The translations under genes were made by a program, and so were the position numbers. The notes under the pieces are model-generated. The model was not told where the DNA came from, searched no databases, and saw only the letters and a list, made by a program, of their open reading frames with translations. From Codonopsis lanceolata (taxonomy: Eukaryota > Streptophyta > Magnoliopsida > Asterales > Campanulaceae), in assembly GCA_013146195.2 (NCBI GenBank), contig CM028377.1, positions 61,188,360-61,252,359 on the forward strand: a stretch of 64,000 nt of DNA. The letters are read 5' to 3'. Each line of letters opens with the position of its first letter. Positions within the stretch are counted from its first letter, which is position 1. This document shows positions 23,701 through 33,439 of the stretch, one piece after another.

Positions 23701-26571
23701 GGAACGGAATGACCACTCGTACTTACCAAACCAATTGGTTACAAGCGTAATATGACATTTATTACCACAAAGGGCCTGCCCTGAAATTCGAAGGTACCTT
23801 GTGGTTTGCAGCCTGAGCATTTTACTACTTGTTTTAGCATTCAATTTTCGCTAAATTTTCACCTTATTGTATTCTTACCTAAATTGCTCATTTGGCACAA
23901 AAAATGCCTCTTCAACCATCCAGGGGGGACCTACATTAACCACTCTGGTGTCACGTGACACCACTGGAAAAAAACTAATAATTTAATTTCCAAAGTAACT
24001 AGGGCCAAGGGTTGGAGTGTAAAGTGTAAACCCTTTCTTCACTTCCCGGTCCCCAGTTCCCAGAATCCCACACAGCCGATAGGCATGCTCTTCCCGACTT
24101 CCCGTCTTCCGTCTTCCCCAAATTCGCAAATTGGCTTCAGCAATCACTCTCCCTCTCTTGCTCAACTCTCTCTCATATTTCCTCCACTCCCAATAGGCAA
24201 TAATCTCTCATTCTCCCTCTTCAATAATCTCTAATTCTCCCCCAAATTCCCAATCGCAAAGGTATGCCGTACGCCCCTTTTTTTTATTTTTCAATTTCTT
24301 CTTTTTTTACAGATTTGAGTTTCATACTTTGATTCACACCCACTGATTGGCTGGTTTTGTAGTAGATCCGGAATTCATCTTTCATTTTCATTTTCCATTT
24401 ATTATTATATCCAAAATTTGATGATTTAAATTAGATAAAATTGGTTGGTTTATGACACCAACCAATTTTAGAAAGTAACGGCTCATGGTACAAATGGATT
24501 ATGACACAAATCCTGGATCTGCCACTGCAACCAACACTTCTTATGTGGATGCATCTAAAAGTTAATGACATATTAAGCGAGTAGTTCTTGGTTTTGCCAA
24601 AGGTGCGTGAGTACATGTTTATGTGAGAGGTGAAATTAATGTGTCTTGGCTTCCATTTTACTTGTCAACTACATATAATTCTTATCATTTATTTTATTTT
24701 GGCTTATCATTTAAGTAGTTATTTGCAGTAACTTGGCTTGGTTTCTAGTTATTGCTTTTCAAATAATTTCATTCGTTTACATCTCCTTTGCTCCTGCATC
24801 AGGAGCCTCGAAATGTGGCAGCAAAATCAGTAATTCTTCTGCTCGTTCCAGTCTTACTGTTCCATCTTCTTACAGTGGAAGGAGCAGCATAGAGAGTCTT
24901 CCAACTCCAAGATCTGAAGGTGAAATATTGCATTCCCCCACTGTGAAACCTTTTTCATTTAACGAGTTGAAGAATGCAACAAGAAATTTCCGCCCCGACA
25001 GTCTTCTTGGTGAAGGAGGATTTGGTTATGTTTTCAAAGGATGGATTGACGAATTTACCCTCAGTGCTGCAAAACCTGGATCTGGAATGGTCATTGCTGT
25101 TAAAAAGCTTAAACCTGAGGGTTTCCAAGGGCACAAGGAGTGGTTGGTGTGTATCCCCCGAAATGATTGTTTTGTTATGCCAAGAACTATTATTTGGCCC
25201 CACCTTTTCACTGATGCCCTATTGTTTGCAGACAGAAGTCAATTATCTTGGGCAATTGCATCATTCAAATCTGGTCAAACTTATTGGCTATTGCTCAGAA
25301 GGTGATAACAGGCTCTTGGTGTATGAGTTCATGCCCAAAGGGAGTTTGGAGAATCATCTCTTCAGAAGTATGTTTCAACTTTCACTTGTTTATAACTTTT
25401 CTTATTTGTCTGTTTTGGCATTGCTGTATGATATCCCACAAAATCCTTTTAACTGTTCTAAAAGATAATCCTGCTAATTGACATTGCAAAGGGCTGCTGG
25501 GTCATCTTTTTTTTACTCACTGTTATGTATTATTCGTGGTCTCCAATGACATGAACAACTATGGTACCCTTTAGTTGGACAAGTGTGTACAGAACCTTTG
25601 AACATGATTGATGCATAAATCGATTGTATATACATGAAAAACTTCTGGGCTGCAGTTTTGTAAATGTTTGGTGATGTCTGTTTCACAGGAGGGCCTCAAC
25701 CACTCCCTTGGGTGACGAGGATCAAAGTGGCCATAGGTGCTGCCAGAGGCCTCTCATTCCTGCATGATGCTGAAGCTCAAGTTATATATCGTGATTTCAA
25801 GGCTTCTAATATTCTTCTGGATGCGGTACTATGAGAAAGCTTGCATTATGAATATATATTGAAAGTTTATAATATGACGATGACTAATTTTCTTCGGGGA
25901 TGCAGGAATTCAATGCAAAATTGTCCGATTTCGGTTTAGCTAAGGCGGGTCCTACTGGTGATAGGACTCACGTATCAACTCAAGTAATGGGTACTCATGG
26001 CTATGCAGCACCAGAATATATTGCCACAGGTCAGTCCGTTTGGAAAAATATCTTTATTCTTTGGAATAATTTGAGAAGTTGGTTGACATGCTCCTGAGAT
26101 CCTAATTATTAATGACCTTGATGATTAACAGGTCGGTTGACAGCAAAAAGTGATGTATATAGCTTTGGGGTTGTTTTGCTAGAACTATTATCTGGTCGCC
26201 GTGCTGTTGACAAGTCGAAAATCGGTGTAGAGCAGAATCTTGTTGACTGGGCAAGACCATATTTAGGTGACAAGCGAAAATTGTTTCGGATCATGGACAC
26301 CAAGTTGGAGGGACAGTATCCTCAAAAAGCAGCCTACACTGCAGCTACTCTGGCTTCGCAGTGCCTGAGCACTGAGCCTAAAGTTAGGCCTAGAATGTCA
26401 GAAATTTTAGCTTCACTTGAAGAGCTCCAAGCCCCAAAAAGGGCATCGAAAATTTCCCAACCAGAACCCCAGATTTCAAACAGTCCAGTTCGAAAATCAC
26501 CCTTGAGACAACACCGTGCACCTCTTGCATCTCCATTGGCATCTCATTGCCAATCTCCACATGTTCGATGA
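20769..26571 (+). CDS. PBL2/3-like: PBL2/PBL3 (APK2)-like receptor-like cytoplasmic kinase
   Basis: A serine/threonine kinase of the RLCK VII class, which relays signals from surface immune and developmental receptors at the plasma membrane. Six exons: 20769-20832, 24803-25146, 25232-25367, 25689-25825, 25906-26029 and 26132-26571. All have GT-AG borders and consistent phase, giving 414 aa (Arabidopsis relatives are about 426). MGNC at the start predicts N-myristoylation (Gly2) plus palmitoylation (Cys4). The glycine loop is [12 protein letters not shown] (91-102), the ATP lysine K122, the catalytic YRDFKASN has D217, and DFG is 235-237. The activation segment reads [17 protein letters not shown] (249-265); its Ser-Thr pair matches the site that AvrAC modifies in Arabidopsis PBL2. 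The [12 protein letters not shown] segment (53-64) and the basic PVRKSPLR tail match APK2 proteins. It looks intact. PBL2 versus PBL3 cannot be decided. The 3,970-bp first intron is unusually long. Confidence 0.93.
22182..22618 (-). mobile_element. 5'-truncated LINE fragment in kinase intron 1
   Basis: On the minus strand the sequence ends with ggtatataatactttactta and a poly(A) tail (T run at 22182-22196), the usual 3' end of plant L1-type LINEs. The upstream frame contains [20 protein letters not shown], then [12 protein letters not shown], the C-terminal tail found after the zf-RVT domain of plant LINE ORF2. Reverse transcriptase itself is missing. The right limit and the target duplication could not be fixed. 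Confidence 0.7.
24000..24262 (+). promoter_or_regulatory. Candidate alternative 5' exon in kinase intron 1
   Basis: This is a pyrimidine-rich block unlike the surrounding intron: repeated ctctccctct, ttcccaatc and cttcaataatctct. It ends cccaatcgcaaag followed by the strong donor GTATGC (GT at 24263). It looks like a transcribed leader. Spliced to exon 2 (24803) it would yield a transcript lacking the MGNC exon. It may instead be a captured UTR inside an unrecognised transposon. Inference only. Confidence 0.35.
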
Positions 26572-26781
26572 GGTCAAGATATAACTAATTAATGTGCTTG
26601 GTTATTTTATGTGATTTCACTTTTGGTTCCTGATTTGGCTGTTTGTATATATAATTGTCTGGTATCTTGCATAATGTGGAATCATGTTGGCAAAGAGTAT
26701 ATGAAGCTAGTCATATGTTCTTGTGCAAAATTGTCTTAATCTTGTCCATGATAACATTTAGTGTCCAATTTGTTTGAATAT
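26572..26781. other. 210-bp intergenic space between convergent kinase genes
   Basis: The stop codons of the two kinase genes face each other across this interval, so both 3' UTRs and poly(A) sites must lie here or overlap. No other feature was seen. Confidence 0.7.
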
Positions 26782-27848
26782 CTAACAAGGAATGGCCGAT
26801 GGTGAAGTTAAATTGAGTTGAGAATGATGGGATCGTTGGGAATATGTGGCAGCCCTCTGAGAGTGGTGATTCCATTTGTTCATTTTTTGCTCAATTTGTT
26901 CTAGACCACGCACCACCTCAGTCATTGTTGGACGACTTTTTGGCTGCATATTGAGGCACTGAAGGACAATTCCAGCAAACTCGCAAGCGTCTTCCATCTG
27001 CAAGTTCTTTCTGAGTCTTCTGTCAATTACACGATGCAGTTTCACTCTGTCCATTAGATATGGTCGAGCCCATTCTGCAAGATCCCTGGGCTTCCCATCT
27101 CGATATATCTTGACTGCACCCGAGCCTGACAGGATCTCGAGCAGTACTACTCCAAAGCTGTACACGTCAGTTTTGAGTGTCAAATGACCTGTCCAATGAA
27201 GAGCAATCAGCCAAGCATTTAATACAGTATTTCGGTTTTGAAATTATGATCTCGCCCGCCCCTTTCTACCTGTACCAATGTACTCCGGAGCAAAATAACC
27301 TCTAGTGCCAAGTACTCTGGTGGAGATGTGTTTCTTGTCTCCTACTGGTCCGAACTTGGCGAGTCCAAAATCTGCAATCTTCGGAGTGAAGTCCTGTATT
27401 GTAATACCTATTTAGGAAGAATATCATTTCAGGGATATGCTAATTACATGAAGTTGGAAAGAGGACCAGAGACCAGAACTGACTTTGTCAAGCAGAATAT
27501 TGGCGGACTTCATATCACGGTGAATGACCGGAGTCTCGATTGTGTGAAGGTACTCCAAACCCTTTGCTGAGCCGATAGCTATTTTGATTCGTCTTCTCCA
27601 ATTTAGCTCTGTAGTTTTTTCTGCATGTGCCAAACATGATTTCTTTACTATGGTTCTGGATAGTTCATTATCATGGTAAAGTCTTACCTGAAAGACAGGC
27701 TTCCAAGCATCCCTTGGGCATGAACTCGTACACTAGTATCCTGTGATTACCCTCACAACAATATCCTATGAGCTTCACCACATGTGGATGATCAAATCTA
27801 CCCAACATATGCAGTTCAGTCTACAAACACAATATTGAACTATCGATT

Positions 27849-27881
<33 letters not shown>

Positions 27882-28499
27882 AGGGAAAGCAAGACCTTCC
27901 ATTCCTCTAAGCCTTGTGCTCCTTCCTTCTTGAGTCTCTTGACAGCAATTGGATATCCGGAACCGGGTTTTGCAGCTTCCTTGGTGCAGTAATCGATCCA
28001 TCCTTTATAAATATCACCGCAGCCCCCTTGGCCAACTAGGTTCTTCTCGCAAAATTTCTGTGTTGCAATTTTCAAGATTTTATAGCAGAAGCAATTGAGT
28101 TTCTGGGGAAGAACCATCTCATCTTTCATGTCCACCTTAAAGAGGTTATAGATTTCTTGTCTCTTGTCATCTCCAAGGTTCTCTGATATCAAGAATCATA
28201 AGATAAGCATGAACTTGAAGAAGATTTAGCAAGAAAGAATGAAAAGAAAATGTGGTTAAGAACAAATGTACCTGTTGCAAGTGCAGGCACAGGAACTGTC
28301 TGGGGATGAATATTTTCCATCTTCTTGAGTCCTTGCATATTAGAAAAGATAATTTTAGAAAAAATGCACATACAGTAGTATATTGAATTAGCATAGATCG
28401 TATAGCGAGGGAGTGTGGCCATTGCAAACCTGCTGGTTGACCACTGTCAAGAGGTTGGTTGGATTTTGTTTGCAGGAACTTCTGAAGACAGTTTCCCAT
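26782..28499 (-). CDS. Divergent RLCK VII-type protein kinase
   Basis: Seven exons on the minus strand: 28499-28430, 28331-28272, 28182-27896, 27820-27688, 27620-27484, 27393-27270 and 27188-26782. All are GT-AG and in phase, giving 405 aa. MGNC at the start predicts myristoylation and palmitoylation, so a plasma-membrane cytoplasmic kinase. The kinase domain covers about 75-350: glycine loop [13 protein letters not shown] (93-105), K125 in AVKRLK, catalytic HRDMKSAN with D219, DFG 237-239, and [15 protein letters not shown] in the activation segment. All catalytic residues are kept, so it should be active. Differences from the + neighbour are Cys98 in the glycine loop, HRD instead of YRD, and LSGSGAV replacing the family's LSGRRAV. 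The exons of 137 and 124 nt match the neighbour's exons 4 and 5 exactly, showing common ancestry. I cannot assign a named orthologue. Confidence 0.88.
27849..27877. repeat. (AG)n microsatellite in kinase intron
   Basis: About 14 AG units lie in intron 3 of the minus-strand kinase gene, 20-45 bases inside the donor of the 28182-27896 exon. On the transcript this is a CU-repeat. Confidence 0.9.
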
Positions 28500-28611
28500 C
28501 ACCCAAACTGATTAAACTCGCGAAAAAGGGTTCAGAAGAACTACTTAGAGAATAAAAATAGAGCTGTTGTTTGGTAAAGCAGGAAGAGGAAGTAATGTTG
28601 GTGGTTGGTGG

Positions 28612-28621
28612 CTATATATAG
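28612..28621 (-). promoter_or_regulatory. TATA box of the minus-strand kinase gene
   Basis: Minus-strand CCTATATATAGCC lies about 115 bases upstream of the ATG at 28499. This is consistent with transcription starting near 28580 and a leader of about 80 nt that contains cttcctcttcctgc. Confidence 0.7.
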
Positions 28622-28639
28622 GCTCTGGCATGAGTAGTT

Positions 28640-29230
28640 TTGTTACTTTGTTTTATGCCTAGCTAGATGGTGAACTTAACTAAGAAAAACCTTGTTGATG
28701 AGAAAACCTATGATTGTAATGCGGACTTATAGTAATACTTAGTTTGGTCAAGAACATGGATTGATGAAAGGATCAGCGCATCCAACAGTCTGTAGACAGC
28801 TGGAAAACATTTGATCAACTTCATCTCCTCTTGTTGCCTTAGAAAATCTCAGCGGCATGACCCCGAGACTAACGCCATTGCACGATCGACAGACAATAGA
28901 GGTTGTTTTTGTAGTTTGATTCGTGATCTCCGAGTCACAATATGACAATAATATAACTTTACTATTGTGCCAAAGCTCACACTTAGGACAACACATATTC
29001 AAATATACATCGATTCAAGTTTTGTTGTAGATGAGTTCATTGATTGCAAAATGTGTTGGAATTTTCAAGTTTCAAGGTAAGGGTTCCCTTGGAGTGGGAG
29101 TACTTTATAAACATGTTAGACAAAGATCATAAAATTAATATTTCCTCCCACTCAAATTGAGCGTCTATTTTTAGTCATTTACAAAAATCCATACAAGCCT
29201 TTGAATGAGAAGACTATTGTTTGGCCATTG
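28640..29230. other. Intergenic, nothing supported
   Basis: An 84-codon minus-strand frame (28748-29002) with several cysteines has no recognisable domain and no promoter context. I do not call it a gene. Confidence 0.35.
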
Positions 29231-30064
29231 TGTTGAAACAAAAGTAGCTAGGATTCTCAAGAATTGTCAATGCAGTTTCCAATGTAGTTACAATGAAAGT
29301 CACAATGGTCAAAATAAAACAGAACAGTGGAAGACTTATAAATAAAACAGGAAACAGGACACAAGTGCAACCAAATAATCTATATGCCTATGCTTGTAGA
29401 TATAGCCTCATGGCCAAAAAGATTTCACTAAAAAGAATGAATTGTTTTACAAAAACTATGTGAAATCACCAACACAAACAACACTCTCACAAGACAACAA
29501 GTCTTGGAGAGCAAAAATCCCACAGAAAAACACGTAAAGAAAACGTGGGAAGAAACAAACAACTTTCTAAAATCCAGCAGGAAGACAAAACAGTATCTGC
29601 TCTCAATGTAGTTCCTAATGTTGTAACATTGGAAGCTACAATCACTATTGCTTATCGTCTGAACAAAAACAGCTTCAGGATCTGATCTTTTTGCTCTCAG
29701 TTTTCTGAATTCTCTCTGTATGTCCGTCTCTCTTCCAGACGTGGCCATGTCTCTTATTTATAGGGAGGAGGAACCCTACAATAAAGAATCCAACTCCAAG
29801 AAGAACAAGGATTAGACTTTGGAAAGAAATACACTTACCATAATTCTTGGATTTCATTCCCTTATGGACAATGACTCAAGAGACACGAGTAGTATATGAT
29901 CTTTGACTAGATTTAGTTTCCAAAATAGTTCCTAAACTTTAGAACCAAGAAAACCACAATCTAATTAAAGATTTTGTTTCCAAATTTACTAAATTTGTCC
30001 AAACATAACTTACCAAAAAAGGGGAAACAAAACTAAAATAGGTGATACCTATTTTACCCTTACA
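29231..30064 (-). mobile_element. 3' LTR of copia-like element C
   Basis: The sequence begins TGTTGAAAC and ends CCTTACA, with short TGT/ACA termini. In sense (minus) orientation it opens TGTAAGGGTAAAATAGG directly after the polypurine-like tract aaatggggtgat (30076-30065). Inside is a TATA box, CCTATAAATAAGAG, at about 29765-29752 minus, followed by a leader-like stretch. The lower boundary is the best TG candidate but is not confirmed by a second LTR. Confidence 0.6.
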
Positions 30065-30288
30065 ATCACCCCATTTGTTGAATCTTTCTGGTCAAATATT
30101 ATGACAAGGGTTGCCACATATAGGATAGAAACAAGATCTTTCAAGAATCTGCAAATGTTAGTAGAGACACCCCCTGAATTTATCAACTAGAAAAAGATAT
30201 TAGCAAGGAGAAATAGAGCAGACTACTAAACATGTAACATCCCAAAACAGATGAGCAGAAATCCACAACTTCGAGCTTATTACAAAAT

Positions 30289-31806
30289 TCATATTACAAT
30301 CAAGAGAACTAGAAGATCAAACATCATAGTCTGCTTGAGCTGAGGCAGGAACAGCTTCAGTAGAGACAGGTGCAGGAGCAGGTGCAGTAGTAGAGATAGG
30401 TGCATGAACAAGAGCAGTAGTAGAGATAGGTGCATGAGCAGGAGCAGTAGTAGCTGCTTCTTCAGCAACAGCAACACTTGGAGTCTCACCCCCTATTTGT
30501 CCAGAATGCAAGGCAAGCCAAGATGTGTACTGAGCAGCTGTGTACTGTAGAAGTGCTATCTGAGAAGAAAGGAGACAATCTGGGAGTTGACCATATCAAG
30601 CTGAGCAGAGATGAAAGAGACAGAAATAGGAGCACATGGACCAGCAGAAACATGCAGAGATGCAGCTGCATTGGTTGCTACATTGGGTATGACAGGAACA
30701 TCTGGCTGAGATGTAGAAGGACCATGAACAGAGGCAGGAGGATCAGATGAGATAGGAGGATAAGGGTATAGTAAGGGCAGATTGAGCACTCTGTCACCCT
30801 TCAACAGCTTAACAGAAATATGAAGTGGGTCAAGAGTAGGAGAGAGTCTAGTACCAGCAGTAGGTGAAAAACCTTGGGAGACCAACACTTTAAAGATGAG
30901 AGAAGGGAATATAAAGGCCCTCTTATCTCCCTCTGATTCTGCCAGAGAGATAACCTTTCTGAACACAAAGTCTCCAAAATCAAAAGGTCTTCCAAACCCA
31001 ATTCGATACAATATCCTAGCATGTTCCCCTGTTAGAGAATTGGAATTGGTAGCAGGGGCCCAATTTGCACAACAAATCTTGTGCATAACAGCATATAAGG
31101 ATGACAGTTTGGAAGTACTAATATTAGACCCCTTCCCTGGCCATTTATTCATTAGTCCACCAGTAAGGTCTTTTGCACAAATGTTCAAGTCAAACAACAT
31201 GGTAATAGACCCAATTACTGGAGTGCCATAAAATTGATTGATGAGAGAGGAAGAAAAGTTATACCATGTACCTCTAACAAATACTTTCTCAAACCTAGGG
31301 TCAGAAGCAGAAGAGATCCTCTTTTCCAGATTAGCATAAAATTCAAAAATAAGGTCCCTAAACTAAGGAGAAGCAGAGGATAAGGTGCTTAAGAGACCCC
31401 TATCAGTAAAGAACTGGACCAAATTTTGCTCAAGTAATTCATCAGTGGGGAACTGGGGATCAATCTTTCATCAACTATCTTTCTAGAAGTATTATATCTT
31501 AAGGAAGCAACTTTAGAAAGAAACAGTGTAGAGAAGGGTTTACCCAAAGCAGCAGTAGAAGAAGTAGGGGCAATGTAGCTTCTGATGTAGCTACATTGGT
31601 CATTGCAGCCCTTCGTCTAGTAAAAAAACGGATGGGAGGTTCTGCACTTTCTGAATTTTGCTGGGAATGTCATGGCTACGATCAATCAAACTGGACTGAA
31701 TCTCAACCTGTTCAGGACCTGTTTCAGCATCTGGTAGGTTTCTGACCGATGTAGCTTCTGATGTAGCTACATCTGGAACTACATTCGGAGCTACATTCTG
31801 AGTCAC
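30289..31806 (-). pseudogene. Env-like / 'putative plant transposon protein' ORF of element C
   Basis: Lying just upstream of the polypurine tract, this is the extra downstream ORF carried by some copia elements. Its conserved core reads VRGTWYNFSSSLINQFYGTP (about 31268-31209), then LTGGLMNKWPGKG, ICCANWAPATNSNSLTG, ARILYRIGFGRPFDFGDFVF and FIFPSLIFKVLVSQGF. This is the fold described in plant retrotransposons as a putative plant transposon protein domain. A Pro/Ser/Ala-rich tail with VATNAA and PVST repeats follows. Stops and frame changes near 31600, 31370 and 30555 break it. The 5' portion is cut off at 31808 by element A. Its biochemical role is unknown; envelope function is only a name in the literature. 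Confidence 0.65.
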
Positions 31807-31808
31807 AT

Positions 31809-33030
31809 TGTTGGTCCCAAAATAGGCTCAATCTAGGCTAGAAGGGGGAGGGGGTTGAATAGCCTAGTTGCGTTTTTATTAAAACTTTTCTTAAACGCTT
31901 CTTAAAGATTTTTTCAAAGGTTTGAAGAGAAGTGTTAAGGCAGCGGAAACTAGATAGAATCTGAACCAGAGAGAATGCTGATAAGGTAGTACAGATTCTG
32001 AAGCAATTAAGATCAAACAGTTATAGAGAATGATAAGAACAGTTTGAACAGCACACAGGAATTTGAAGTGGTTCGTACTGTGAATAGTACTACATCCACT
32101 ACCAAAGAGGTTAGCTTTGGATTTTAAAAGTGCACTTGTTTATCCACTAGGTTTATGATTTAGATCTCTAATGGATCGTGTACAAAATGAGTTTTTAACC
32201 AAGTGTATAAAGGTGAGAGAGACAATCAATGATTAATTGTTCTCTTCACGTGCAGAATTAAAGAACAGTTTAAAGACAAACTAAATGAAGCTGAAAACAA
32301 ATTTAAGATGGCAGATCTGCAGCTTCAGAAAGTTTGGTGAAGTGTTAGTTCTTGTCCTTTGATCTCTTGAATGCTTGAGTGTTGAAGATGAAGCTTGAGA
32401 GTTTAATGCGCAAGAGTTGTTCTTCAGATCTTCAAGACTTGAATAAATACTAGGAAGAGATCTTTGGACCGTTGGACTGAAACAGGGTGAACTGTGTCCA
32501 ACATTCTTTTGCATTGAATGCAATTCGGCGCTTTGGAAGATGTAACAGCCACAGTCATCAGAGATGCAGTGTGTGCAGAGTAGACATTCCCAATTTGAGT
32601 AAAGTTTTCAGATTGCAGGCTCTGCAGCTTGGAAAGTCTTCTTAGGCAAAACGGGTAATGTCTTCAGTCTTCAGTTTTCAGGAAACAGTCTGGACAGTTG
32701 TCAGCATGCAGAGTTGACTTCTTGAAAGTGAAAATCTGATCAAGACATAATGACTAGATATTTTCGAAAATATCTAAAGAAGTGCACACGTGTCATATTT
32801 TGTGATTTGGCCAATATTGATTTTCCGGTCTTTGAGCAGACTTCAAAGTCTGCTGGTCCTTCAAGGTTGCTGTAGAAGCTTTTGCAAAACCGCGCCTAAA
32901 CTAACACTTAAACAGTTCTAAACAAATTGATTCTAAGACAGTTGCCACACTAATCGGTACGCAGACCTTTTAGCCACTGTACAATAGAATCAGAGGATGA
33001 CTCAACCAAATCTAGAATTATGAATCAACA
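31809..33030 (-). mobile_element. 3' LTR of copia element A
   Basis: It runs from TGTTGGTCCC at 31809 to GAATCAACA at 33030 (1,222 bp). On the minus strand the LTR starts TGTTGATTC immediately after the polypurine tract ataggaggagat. It shares ordered motifs with LTR B: ggcagcggaaa, gaa(t)ttgaagtggttc, tccactaccaa, aagtgcact and gatctctaatggatc. Host sequence to the left is element C, so A inserted into C; the 5 bases cacat (31804-31808) would be one copy of its target duplication. Confidence 0.82.
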
Positions 33031-33044
33031 ATCTCCTCCTATTT
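33031..33044 (-). promoter_or_regulatory. Polypurine tract of element A
   Basis: The minus strand reads aaataggaggagat directly before the LTR TG. This is the second-strand priming site in reverse transcription. The matching tract of element B (aaataggaagagat) sits at 61427-61440. Confidence 0.75.
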
Positions 33045-33439
33045 GGTTGATGTCATCATCTCAGCTACTAGCAGACTTTGAATCATGCACTGAGAAAATA
33101 ACATGTCTTAAAGATTTTTATTAAGAGCAGACATGCCTCTCAGAACAGAAGCCTTAGTAGAGAGATGACTCTAGACTAAGTACTTACAAGAGAAAAGCAT
33201 TAAAATCAAGTACTAAGTAAAGCAGTGTTTAAATCTATGAGATAAGCATGTATGCAATATGTACATATTTAAACACGAAGTTTAAATAGAGCAGATAATA
33301 TCAAGATAAAGCAATTTAAACTTTGAAAGAAACTTAAGTCATCTGTGATTAAACAAGCTGTTTAAACAGCAGAAGTTTTGGCAAAACAGCATAGTTTAAA
33401 AATAAAGATACAGAACTAAATACCAACAGATTCAGAATA

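Noticed and set aside
28748..29002. Cys-containing 84-codon minus-strand ORF
   Set aside because: No recognisable domain, no promoter, no splice context.
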